DNA from: Fen-1308 sp035319125
GTDB lineage: Bacteria; Nitrospirota; Thermodesulfovibrionia; Thermodesulfovibrionales; Dissulfurispiraceae
Direction of reading: 5' to 3'
DNA length: 64,000 nt
NCBI GenBank assembly: GCA_035319125.1
Contig: DATHDG010000014.1
Location: forward strand, 124,001 to 188,000
Part shown: positions 33,849 through 41,772 of the stretch, one piece after another
How the letters are laid out: each line of letters opens with the position of its first letter
How positions within the stretch are numbered: position 1 is the stretch's first letter
Position numbers and translations under genes: made by a program
Notes under the pieces: model-generated
Seen by the model: the letters and a program-made list of their open reading frames with translations, nothing else
The model's database searches: none
What the model was told of the DNA's origin: nothing

Positions 33849-34309
33849 ATCTCCCCCGGTTTATCTGAACGTGCCTTGGTGAAATCATAACCGTTGACGG
33901 CCAATATCTCTTTCACCTTTGCATAAGTCGCCATCACTATCTGAGGGCAGCGGGCTACGCGGTTGCGAGGATCGTCCTGCAAAATGTCCGAACAGTTTAT
34001 GCCGCCGTACTGGTCCTGATATTCCCTTTCGAACCATTCAACCAGCTCTGTCATCATCAGATAAAGACGGCCGTCCGCTTCTTCGTCTTGTCTTCCCTTT
34101 CCTGCATATAGGCCGATCAGGCAGGCGCCGCCAGTCATCGTGCCGCATATTTTTCCGCAAAAGCCAACTCCGCCGAGCAGCCCTGACATAGCCCTGATTA
34201 AATCGGGATCGCTTTTGCCTTGTGACTCGAGCGCCATGATCATCATTATCTGACTGCAGAAAAAACCTTGGCGGGACAGCTCCATCATGCGCATGAATTC
34301 ATCTGTCAT
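33845..34309 (-). CDS. C-GCAxxG-C-C family redox protein (DVU_1555 type)
   Basis: A 154-residue protein of the C_GCAxxG_C_C family. The conserved cysteines appear in QGFFCSQIMM, GVGFCGKICGTMTGGACLIG, GGINCSDIL and ARCPQIVM; the first motif reads FFCSQIM where the family usually has the GCA element, so this copy is divergent. Members are found with membrane or redox systems and probably bind a metal or undergo disulfide exchange. Located between trsM and xdhC with tight spacing. Biochemical role unknown. Confidence 0.8.
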   Translation of the reverse strand: MTDEFMRMMELSRQGFFCSQIMMIMALESQGKSDPDLIRAMSGLLGGVGFCGKICGTMTGGACLIGLYAGKGRQDEEADGRLYLMMTELVEWFEREYQDQYGGINCSDILQDDPRNRVARCPQIVMATYAKVKEILAVNGYDFTKARSDKPGEI

Positions 34310-34333
34310 TTATATCGTTGTCCTTTCTTGCTA

Positions 34334-35050
34334 TCAGATTTTTTGTGCTATGAGCATGAAATAGCCTGGACGTGCCTGTCTAAACAACATCATTTTCTTC
34401 GCCAGATCGGCCGATGTTGAGGTGCCGCAATTACAAAAAGATTTCAATGATCCATGTTCCATAATCATTCGTGCTACGAATTCGTTCAGCAGTTGAGAAT
34501 GGTCCTCAAATACTTTGGTTATCAGGCCGCAGGTGCATAAAGCCTGTGTCAATCCCTGTTTGGTCATTATGCCGGACATGCAAAAAGGCAGTTCATCAAT
34601 CATGATTATTGCTTCAGGGGCTCTCCCATAAACGTCTGTTACCATAAGAAATCCGCCGGAACGCAGCACTCTTGCGAATTCGGACAGGGCGTCATCCTTG
34701 TTCTTCAGCACTGAGAGCGAGCATTCTGCCATTACTCCATCAAGCGATTCCGGTTTGAAAGGCAGCCTTTCAGCATTGCCGCGGATAAATGATGATGTGT
34801 TGCTTATTGAGATTCCGCTCTCAGCCTTCAGGTCTACTCCTAAAGCCTTCAGGCCGAATTCCTCTTTCAGAAGGTCAACGCTGCTGCCGCTTCCGCAACC
34901 AATGTCGGCTATGCGGTCACCCGGACTGAATGGGCAGAAAGATATCGCTCTCCGGGTCAGTCCGAATCCGCCGGGCCGCATCATGTCATGAGCTGTTATG
35001 AATTCCTGCCGGATGTTTTTTTCGCAGGGCTTCTGACGCACAGCAATCAT
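34334..35050 (-). CDS. trsM: SAM-dependent methyltransferase, TrsM-like (DVU_1556 type)
   Basis: A 238-residue class I methyltransferase. Motif I is IADIGCGSGSSVDLL, the acidic residue after beta-2 lies in ALGVDLKAE, and motif IV is SLDGVMAECSLSVL, followed by EFARVLRSGGFLMVTDV. Cysteines near the C-terminus (FCMSG, LCTCG, FCNCG) are unusual for a simple methyltransferase. It overlaps the small redox protein gene by four bases. The substrate is unknown; as a partner of the radical SAM protein it may act on the same molecule or protein. Confidence 0.85.
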   Translation of the reverse strand: MIAVRQKPCEKNIRQEFITAHDMMRPGGFGLTRRAISFCPFSPGDRIADIGCGSGSSVDLLKEEFGLKALGVDLKAESGISISNTSSFIRGNAERLPFKPESLDGVMAECSLSVLKNKDDALSEFARVLRSGGFLMVTDVYGRAPEAIIMIDELPFCMSGIMTKQGLTQALCTCGLITKVFEDHSQLLNEFVARMIMEHGSLKSFCNCGTSTSADLAKKMMLFRQARPGYFMLIAQKI

Positions 35051-35259
35051 TTATCTTCCAGAGCCTGTTCCACCTGAAGCATCTTTCCTAAAGCTAGATC
35101 TTCGGGCACAAATACAGTGCCGCAGTCTTGGCATTTAAGCAGATCAACAGGGAATTCGCTTCCCAAATAGGATACCGTTACTTTACCGAGGGTCAGTTCC
35201 CTATTGCATTTGGCGCAAGTCAGGGCCGGAGCAGCTGATGCATTATCATTTCCAATCAT
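35047..35259 (-). CDS. Small two-CxxC redox/zinc-ribbon protein (DVU_1557 type)
   Basis: A 70-residue protein with CAKC and CQDC pairs about 28 residues apart, forming a rubredoxin-like or zinc-ribbon metal site. The part between (LGKVTVSYLGSEFPVDLL) should be the beta hairpin. Overlaps of four bases on both sides place it in tight translational coupling with the dicluster protein and TrsM. It may be an electron carrier or a zinc-ribbon substrate presenter for the radical SAM/methyltransferase pair. Confidence 0.78.
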   Translation of the reverse strand: MIGNDNASAAPALTCAKCNRELTLGKVTVSYLGSEFPVDLLKCQDCGTVFVPEDLALGKMLQVEQALEDK

Positions 35260-37592
35260 TTCGAGATCCCCTCGATCAGTTCCATCCTGTGACTGTATGC
35301 ATTATGAATTGTAAATTCAATTCCATCGGAAGAATATTCGACCCAATATGTTACGCTTACCGGCTTGTAATGAGCGATGAAGTGCCCCGACTTCCGGTCC
35401 AGCAGTCTTTGGCCTGCGCTCTCAGCATGAGCTATGACTTTTCGTATGTCCTCGATCAATATCATCCTGGCTTCCAGAAGCTCCGTTACATCCGGTGGGA
35501 TATTGAGTTTCATCGGTTTGTCTTCCTCTGCAGTTTTTTCATTCCACACATTTCTCAGCAAATGCAACTTGAGCTTAGCGCGGTTTTCATGGCGCTTGGA
35601 ATATCCAGGTCCTTTGCGAGCAGCCGGATCTTCATCCGACGGCGGCCATATGAGGTCGAATATGTGAAAAGCTCGTTTGCCTCTAGCTGCGAAGTTGTCA
35701 CGGCACATGGCGCAATACGTGACGTAGTCCGCGTCGCTTTCGCTTATCCTTCGCCTGACAACCTTTTCAGCAACCTCTGCGTTAGCCAGAGACATCAGTC
35801 CGCCGTAGCTGCAGCATGGTGTCAGATGGCGGTTGTCCGCCAATTCAGAGATCTTCACGCCGAGTTTTTCAAGTATGCAGCGCACGTTGCCCTGGACTGC
35901 ATGATCATGTCTTGAGGCGCATGCATCATGGATAGTAACATGCTCAGGTGTCTTTACCGATGCAGATTCTGGAAGCGGGTTTATGGCAAGTATGGTTTGA
36001 ACGGATTCAACTTGAGCATCGGGCAAATGATTTCTGAATAGACGCAAGCAGCTGGAACAGGCTGTGATAATCTTCGGTGATCCCATTTTCTTCAATATAT
36101 CGGCAAACGCGGATATGGCAGTATCTGTAATTGCTTTTTCGCCTGCCCAGTCAGCGGGGGCGCCGCAGCAGCCCAGCACCAGCCCGACACCGTCACTAAG
36201 GTTTCTGCGAAGATATTCGTAAATCTGCGTTACCTGTTCCGGCGAAGAGGCGCTCAGCTGACATCCGGGAAAGAAGATTGAGTTGCTGGTTGAATGTCCA
36301 GGTTCATGACGGGCTAGTGTAAAGGCATCGCTATTGCTGAAGGCCATATCCCGTAGGGCAAAATCGTGTGCAGAAGGCGGCATCTTTCCCTTGCCAACCA
36401 TGCTTTGCCTGGCATCAAGACATATTTCTGACATGTCGAGATCGACCGGGCAGACCGCCTTGCACAGGCTGCATAGTGCGCAGGTATTAATCATGCGATT
36501 TGCATTGTGAGAACCCATGATGATCGCATCATTGTTATAGATTTCGCGTACATAACGCTTTGGATATGATTTATAATGCGCAAGATATTCACAAACCTTA
36601 ACGCACTCAAGACACTGACAGTTCAAACAGCGGGCAGCCTCGGCTTCAGCCTCTTCCCGGGCATATCCGTTGAACCGGTTTGCCATAGGAGTAGCCGGCT
36701 TTGGCGAAACGCCGTCCGTCTTGGTAAAAAGGCGTGTTTCAAAGGGGCCTTCAAGCTCTCTATTGGCGGTAAGAGAAGCTCCCTGAAGAAAACGGTCGAT
36801 AGAGACAGCAGCAAGCCTGCCATCCATCATCGACGTAATAGGTGAATAAATATGACCGTAGCGATGTCCACCTCCTGCAAAGATCTTTTGATGGCTAGTG
36901 GAATAAGTCAGGGGCGTTATCGTAATCAGCCCGTCGGAAGTGTCAACGAGTCCGTGCAGCAGCGATTCAACTGGAGCCGGTCCGATGCCCAGATAGACGG
37001 CGTCGAATTCTGCAAGCAGATAATCGATGTTTAGATCTTCCTGAGGATTGCCGAGCGGGCTGTTAAGATGAAGTGATACGTCTAGAGCGTTAAGTAAAGA
37101 AAGATCTTTTTCAATTGCATCTGATGGTAGTGTCTCAACTCCAAATTCGCGGAGATGTCCGCCAGGGCGATCGGCTGCTTCGAAGGTAGAAACCCGATAT
37201 CCTTTTGTTGCAAGATCGACAGCTGCAGTCAGACCGCTCAACCCCGAACCTATGACCGCTACCTTCTTTTCTTTTTTTGGCAACATTAAGGGTTTCTTTG
37301 TGGCGCTGTCGCTGTAATCGGCACAGGCCCTCTCGAGCGAGTTGATCATGATGGTCGCATCAACATCGGAACGCTTGCATGCTGTTTGGCAAGGGTGGTC
37401 GCAGATCCTGCTAATGATGCCGGGGAACGGAACCGTTTTATTGAAGATGGCGAATCCAGCCTTGTAATCCCCGCGTCTTACGCAGTCAATCATGGACCGG
37501 GCATCTACATGCACAGGGCATGCCGCCATGCATTTAGGCGGTTGTTCCTGGATACACTGATTCTCCCGTTCCTTGGCCCTATTATGGTCCAT
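35256..37592 (-). CDS. Fe-S/flavin disulfide-oxidoreductase-like dicluster protein (DVU_1558 type)
   Basis: About 778 residues from ATG 37592, which has an AGGAG site. An earlier frame start at 37691 would run through the terminator palindrome. N-terminus: cysteines in PKCMAACPVH and ISRICDHPCQTACKR (GltD-like cluster domain), then FAD motif VAVIGSGLSGLTAAVDLA. Middle: CLNCQCLECVKVC and CALCSLCKAVCPVD, 4Fe-4S clusters. C-terminus: HdrB/GlpC-like cysteine-rich domains (LGCCGAPADWAGE, TPCCSYGGLMS). A multi-cluster electron hub, probably accepting electrons from the aldehyde oxidoreductase in the cytoplasm. Confidence 0.85.
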   Translation of the reverse strand: MDHNRAKERENQCIQEQPPKCMAACPVHVDARSMIDCVRRGDYKAGFAIFNKTVPFPGIISRICDHPCQTACKRSDVDATIMINSLERACADYSDSATKKPLMLPKKEKKVAVIGSGLSGLTAAVDLATKGYRVSTFEAADRPGGHLREFGVETLPSDAIEKDLSLLNALDVSLHLNSPLGNPQEDLNIDYLLAEFDAVYLGIGPAPVESLLHGLVDTSDGLITITPLTYSTSHQKIFAGGGHRYGHIYSPITSMMDGRLAAVSIDRFLQGASLTANRELEGPFETRLFTKTDGVSPKPATPMANRFNGYAREEAEAEAARCLNCQCLECVKVCEYLAHYKSYPKRYVREIYNNDAIIMGSHNANRMINTCALCSLCKAVCPVDLDMSEICLDARQSMVGKGKMPPSAHDFALRDMAFSNSDAFTLARHEPGHSTSNSIFFPGCQLSASSPEQVTQIYEYLRRNLSDGVGLVLGCCGAPADWAGEKAITDTAISAFADILKKMGSPKIITACSSCLRLFRNHLPDAQVESVQTILAINPLPESASVKTPEHVTIHDACASRHDHAVQGNVRCILEKLGVKISELADNRHLTPCCSYGGLMSLANAEVAEKVVRRRISESDADYVTYCAMCRDNFAARGKRAFHIFDLIWPPSDEDPAARKGPGYSKRHENRAKLKLHLLRNVWNEKTAEEDKPMKLNIPPDVTELLEARMILIEDIRKVIAHAESAGQRLLDRKSGHFIAHYKPVSVTYWVEYSSDGIEFTIHNAYSHRMELIEGISK

Positions 37593-37640
37593 ACCTGTGC
37601 TCCTGCCTAATAAATTATCTGATGAATTGCAATGTCTGTG

Positions 37641-37692
37641 AAAAAAGCAGACCTGAAACGGACTGTATATACAGTCCGTTTCAGGTATCATC
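37641..37692 (-). terminator. Terminator-like 36-base perfect palindrome after the oxidoreductase gene
   Basis: Bases 37651-37686 read the same on both strands (arms ACCTGAAACGGACTGTA around a central TA). On the minus strand the arm is followed by CTGC and six T (37646-37641), a good intrinsic terminator for the oxidoreductase transcript. Its extreme symmetry would also suit a dimer-bound operator. If efficient, it limits how much of the downstream island is made. Confidence 0.75.
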
Positions 37693-37714
37693 GTGTGTTA
37701 ATTTATATTACTAC

Positions 37715-40447
37715 TTATTTCTTGCCTTTTGCATCGAGCGCAGCCTTGATCACCTCGGGCCTGGCCGGGACTTTGGTTACCCTAACACCACAGGCGTTGT
37801 ATATGGCGTTCAAGATTGCTGCATGAGGCGATGTAAGCGGAGCTTCGCCTACTCCTGCTGCTCCGTAAGGTCCGAGTGGCCTCGGCGTTACGTTGTAGAT
37901 GATCTGGAAATCATCAGGCACATCCTTTGTATACGGCAGGCCGCAACTCATCAGGTTGGTATGCTTTTTAAGGTCTTCAAAATCCTCGCTGAGCGCCAAC
38001 CCTATGCCCTGCGCAATACCGCCGTAAATCTGGCCGTCAACAGTAGCCTTATTGATGATCGTGCCCAGATCGGCAACAGTCGTAAATTTGACTACAGTCG
38101 CCTTACCGGTCTTCATGTCAACTTCCACTTCAGGCATAAATAGTTCATACATATAGATAGGGAACGGACTTCCCTGTCCGGTTTCGCTGCTGCAGGCGGT
38201 GCATGCAGCAGCAGCCCATTTGCCGTTGTAACGAAGAGGAACCTTCTCGGTTACCATTTCATCGTATGTGCGGTATGTGCCATTGGGTTTGCGCATTGCG
38301 TTCAGGAGCATCTCGCACGATACTTTGATCGAATTGCCGGTCATGACGTTATTGCGGCTTCCGCCCGAAGGGCCGCTGTTGGGGCATGTGGCAGTGTCGT
38401 TCATTTGCAGCTTGATCTGGTCGGGCCTCAGACCGAGCGGCTTCAATGTCTCATGCGCGAAGGTGAGGGTGCCCAGATCGGCTCCCTGACCGTGATCTTC
38501 CCAGGAATTAATGACCAGCACACCGTCTTTGGTCAGTTCTACTGCTGATTCAGAACCATCAGGACCGTCGAGTCCACATCCGTAAATGCCAAGGGAGATT
38601 CCGACCCCGCGCTTGACGTCCGGCGTTGAAAGCTGCTTGCATCTCTTTTTCGCCTCGTCATAAAGCGGACGGAGCTTATCGAACAAGGCTTCAAGGCAAT
38701 ATACGTCAGGTTCACAGCCGGTCGGCGTAGTGGCTCCGGGACGATAAATGTTCTTATAGCGTAGCTCGAACGGGTCAATTCCAATTTTATCAGCGAGCTC
38801 ATCCATTAGACTTTCAGACGCCAGGAAGGATTGCGGAGAACCGTATGCGCGGAATGCAGAACCCCAGGCATGGTTTGTGCAGACCGTCCTTCCCTTGCCG
38901 CGAATGTTTGGAATGTTATAACCTGCGCCGATGAACTGTGCCTGGCGAACGGTCAGCAGATCGCCGAACTCCGAATACGGACCGTGGTCGATCGTCCAGT
39001 CGCTTTCCATGGCGATAAGCTTTCCATCTTTGTCAGCGCCCAGTTTGAGTTTGACGAATCCCGGTGAACGCTTGCCGGTATAAGTGATGTGCTGGTACAT
39101 CGAGTATGTCAGTGATACCGGCTTGCCGGTGGCCATGCATGCCACACCCAGCAAGGCTTCCATTGTAGGGCTGAACTTGTAGCCGAAAGTTCCGCCTGTT
39201 GGATTCTGGATAATGCGGAGTTTTTCGGGTTCGATGCCAAGTCCGGGGCATATCATGGCGTGATGCAGATGGATACCTATGCTCTTGGACTGGATGGTGA
39301 GACGTCCGTCTTCATCGAAATAGGCGCATCCGCAATCCGGCTCCATTGTAAGGTGCGGCTGACGGCTGCAGTAATAATCATTTTCGACGACATAAGCTGC
39401 CTTAGCCATCAGCGGCCCGGTCTCCCCCCCCTTGACTATTCCCTGCTCATAATAGACGTTGGGAACGCCGGGGTGGATTTCCATGGCATCGTGCGCCATT
39501 GCGGCTGGAGCGCTCATGTATGCCGGCAGCACCTCAAGGTCAACTTTAACCTTTGCTGCAGCAGCCTTTGCGTTATCGACTGTGTCAGCGCAAACTATTG
39601 CTATTGCGTCACCATACTGGAAAACCTTGTCTTTGCATAGAATGGGACGGTCCCATCCGTCGCCTTTGTTGGTCGGGAAGGTAATAAGGCCGGTGATCGC
39701 ATTCTTGCCTTTTACATCTTTATGGGTGACAATCTTGTAAACACCCGTCATTTTCTCGGCTTCCGACGTATCGATGCCCTTTATATTGGCATGCGAAACT
39801 TCAGCCTGTACCAAGGCCAGTCGTAGAGTATCGGCCGGCATCTGAAGGGCTACATCGTTGCCGAAATCCCACGAGCCTGTAACTTTGGCGACAGCAGAAG
39901 GCCGCTGATAGGTTGATCCTATAATGCTTCCATCTTTCCCTGGCTCGAACAGCAGCGCCTCCTTCTTCATTTCGCCTCGCATCACCTTGGCCGCATCCAT
40001 TACGGCGTCAACGAGCGGCTTGTAGCCAGTGCAACGGCATGCATTTCTGTTCTTCTGGAACCAGTCTCTGACATCCTCGCGTCCGGGGCTCAGATTTGTG
40101 TCGAGCAGAGCTTTAGCCGACATGATGAAGCCGGGCGTACAGAAGCCGCACTGCGCGCCGCCATGAGCCATCCATGAAACCTGCAGCGGATGGAGATTGT
40201 CTTCGGTTCCGAGGCCTTCGATTGTCTGGACTTCTGCGTAGTCCTGCACTGTTTTCATCTTCACTACGCATGACCGTACGAGCTTGCTATTGAGGATTAG
40301 CGAACATGCTCCGCACTGGCCTTGGCCGCATCCGACCTTGCATCCGGTCAAAAGCATCTGCTGCCGAAGCACTTCGGCCAGTGACATCTCCGGATCTACG
40401 ACCAGAGACCTGGCAACGCCGTTGACCTTCAGGATCTTTCTTTGCAT
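37715..40447 (-). CDS. mop: Molybdenum aldehyde oxidoreductase, Mop type
   Basis: A 910-residue xanthine-oxidase-family enzyme that oxidises aldehydes to acids in the cytoplasm. N-terminal [2Fe-2S] domain: GCKVGCGQGQCGACSL; second [2Fe-2S]: QCGFCTPGFIMSAKA with NACRCTGYKPLVDAV. Two large molybdopterin domains follow, with GGTFGYKFS and GTLTFAHETL; the catalytic Glu (about residue 868) is in GVGEAPLTSPH. Length and layout match Desulfovibrio gigas Mop (907 residues, Glu869), a single-chain enzyme without an FAD domain. Electron acceptor is likely the dicluster protein. Cofactor genes for its assembly follow in the same run. Confidence 0.95.
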   Translation of the reverse strand: MQRKILKVNGVARSLVVDPEMSLAEVLRQQMLLTGCKVGCGQGQCGACSLILNSKLVRSCVVKMKTVQDYAEVQTIEGLGTEDNLHPLQVSWMAHGGAQCGFCTPGFIMSAKALLDTNLSPGREDVRDWFQKNRNACRCTGYKPLVDAVMDAAKVMRGEMKKEALLFEPGKDGSIIGSTYQRPSAVAKVTGSWDFGNDVALQMPADTLRLALVQAEVSHANIKGIDTSEAEKMTGVYKIVTHKDVKGKNAITGLITFPTNKGDGWDRPILCKDKVFQYGDAIAIVCADTVDNAKAAAAKVKVDLEVLPAYMSAPAAMAHDAMEIHPGVPNVYYEQGIVKGGETGPLMAKAAYVVENDYYCSRQPHLTMEPDCGCAYFDEDGRLTIQSKSIGIHLHHAMICPGLGIEPEKLRIIQNPTGGTFGYKFSPTMEALLGVACMATGKPVSLTYSMYQHITYTGKRSPGFVKLKLGADKDGKLIAMESDWTIDHGPYSEFGDLLTVRQAQFIGAGYNIPNIRGKGRTVCTNHAWGSAFRAYGSPQSFLASESLMDELADKIGIDPFELRYKNIYRPGATTPTGCEPDVYCLEALFDKLRPLYDEAKKRCKQLSTPDVKRGVGISLGIYGCGLDGPDGSESAVELTKDGVLVINSWEDHGQGADLGTLTFAHETLKPLGLRPDQIKLQMNDTATCPNSGPSGGSRNNVMTGNSIKVSCEMLLNAMRKPNGTYRTYDEMVTEKVPLRYNGKWAAAACTACSSETGQGSPFPIYMYELFMPEVEVDMKTGKATVVKFTTVADLGTIINKATVDGQIYGGIAQGIGLALSEDFEDLKKHTNLMSCGLPYTKDVPDDFQIIYNVTPRPLGPYGAAGVGEAPLTSPHAAILNAIYNACGVRVTKVPARPEVIKAALDAKGKK

Positions 40448-40488
40448 TTTTCTCTCCTTATTATTCAGAATAGGAACGGCTCAGCCGC

Positions 40489-41514
40489 TCAAATACCCTT
40501 TCCAAAAGCGCAATTAGGGAACATGCACGGATTGCAAACCGTACAGAGTCCTCCATGTGCGAGACGCGTAATGTCTTTACGCGTTATTTCTTCGCCGGCG
40601 AATATGCGCGGCGCAACGAGATCAAAGATTGTAGTCCTGTGATACATTACGCAACCAGGCAATCCCATTATCGGTATGTTGCCCATGTATGCGAGCATGA
40701 ACATGGAACCTGGAAGAACAGGAGCGCCATAAGTCACTATGCGTCCGCCTGCAGCCCTTATCCCCGCAGGGGTTACATCGTCAGGGTCGACGGACATGCC
40801 TCCCGTTGTAATCACCATTTCGGCACCTTCACGGATCAAGTCAGTAATAGCCTTCGAGATCATTTGGACATCATCATCCGAATATATTTGACGCAGAACA
40901 TTACTTCCCAGTGCTGTGATTTTCTTGTCCAGCACAGGTCCAAACTGGTCCTTGATCCTGCCGTGGTATACTTCGCTCCCAGTGGTAACTACGCCGACCT
41001 TCCATGACCGCAGCTGCTTTATCTCAAACACCGGAGAATATTTGTGTCCGATCCCTTCCACAGCGCGTATCTTGTCGGCGGCGATCACAAGCGGCACGAC
41101 CCGGCATCCGGCAATGGTCTTTCCCGCCGTCACCAGTTGATTTGTATGGATGGTAGCCAATACTATTTCATCGACATCGTTGATCTCTTCAAGTGCACCA
41201 ACATTGATCTTGAGCAGGCCGGCTGTCGAGGCCTTCAGTTCGACTTTGCCTTCAACAGGCTCGGTCAAAAAGATCCCAGGCCCTGATGCCGCCTTGGCCA
41301 GACGAATGGCTGCCTCGTTTTCATGGAGTGTGTTTTCATCAAGCTCCCAGACATAAAGATGCTCTTTGCCAAGGTCAAGCAACCTGGGAATATCTTCTTT
41401 TCTGACGATATGCCCTTTTTTAAAGGCACGGCCCTTGAATTTGTCGCGGACGATCTCCGTAATATCGTGACAGAGGATCATCCCTTCAGCGTCATGCACG
41501 GATATAGTTTTCAT
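40489..41514 (-). CDS. Molybdopterin-binding protein (MoeA/MogA-like)
   Basis: About 341 residues from ATG 41514; a GTG at 41532 is possible because the ribosome site (AAGG) is rather close to 41514. The C-terminal two-thirds form a MogA/MoeA-type molybdopterin-binding domain: VGVVTTGSEVYHGRIKDQFG, MVITTGGMSVDPDDVTP and GLPGCVMYHRTTIFDLV. The N-terminus resembles the MoeA-like front part (VHDAEGMILCHDITEI). It ends in a Cys-rich tail (CTVCNPCMFPNCAF) unusual for MoeA. It is the first gene after the sigma-54 promoter, so it is co-regulated with Mop and likely provides molybdate insertion. Confidence 0.87.
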   Translation of the reverse strand: MKTISVHDAEGMILCHDITEIVRDKFKGRAFKKGHIVRKEDIPRLLDLGKEHLYVWELDENTLHENEAAIRLAKAASGPGIFLTEPVEGKVELKASTAGLLKINVGALEEINDVDEIVLATIHTNQLVTAGKTIAGCRVVPLVIAADKIRAVEGIGHKYSPVFEIKQLRSWKVGVVTTGSEVYHGRIKDQFGPVLDKKITALGSNVLRQIYSDDDVQMISKAITDLIREGAEMVITTGGMSVDPDDVTPAGIRAAGGRIVTYGAPVLPGSMFMLAYMGNIPIMGLPGCVMYHRTTIFDLVAPRIFAGEEITRKDITRLAHGGLCTVCNPCMFPNCAFGKGI

Positions 41515-41579
41515 CCACCTTAGTCCTTTCACTTCGAAATCGAATATATGTGCAATAATACGCCTCTACATATAATAAG

Positions 41580-41595
41580 GCAAGTTCAATGCCAA
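41580..41595 (-). promoter_or_regulatory. Sigma-54 (-24/-12) promoter of the Mo island
   Basis: On the minus strand TTGGCATTGAACTTGC has GG and GC exactly 10 bases apart and fits the sigma-54 consensus (TGGCAC-N5-TTGC). Start expected near 41567, giving about 50 bases of leader to the MoeA-like gene. Confidence 0.7.
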
Positions 41596-41697
41596 TGAGA
41601 CAGACAAGTTTATTCATGAGTCAGTTAACTTTAAGTATTTCAAATAGTTATTGAATATTTATAAGGATCAAACAATATTAAAGCTATTTGAAGAATA

Positions 41698-41767
41698 TGT
41701 AACACCGATATTAATAAGTGTAACCTTCATGAATACAATAGTTACATTTATTATACATATAGGTAAC
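41698..41767. promoter_or_regulatory. GTAAC repeats, likely upstream activating sites
   Basis: TGTAAC at 41698 and 41719, the inverted GTTACA at 41741 and GTAAC at 41763 are spaced 21-22 bases, two helical turns each. They lie about 100-190 bases upstream of the sigma-54 promoter, the proper range for an enhancer-binding activator, which is encoded just upstream. Confidence 0.6.
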
Positions 41768-41772
41768 AGTTA

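Noticed and set aside
41551..41566. A second sigma-54-like element (GAGGC...TTGCA on the minus strand)
   Set aside because: Spacing between GG and GC is nine bases, one short of the strict ten; the element at 41580-41595 is better.
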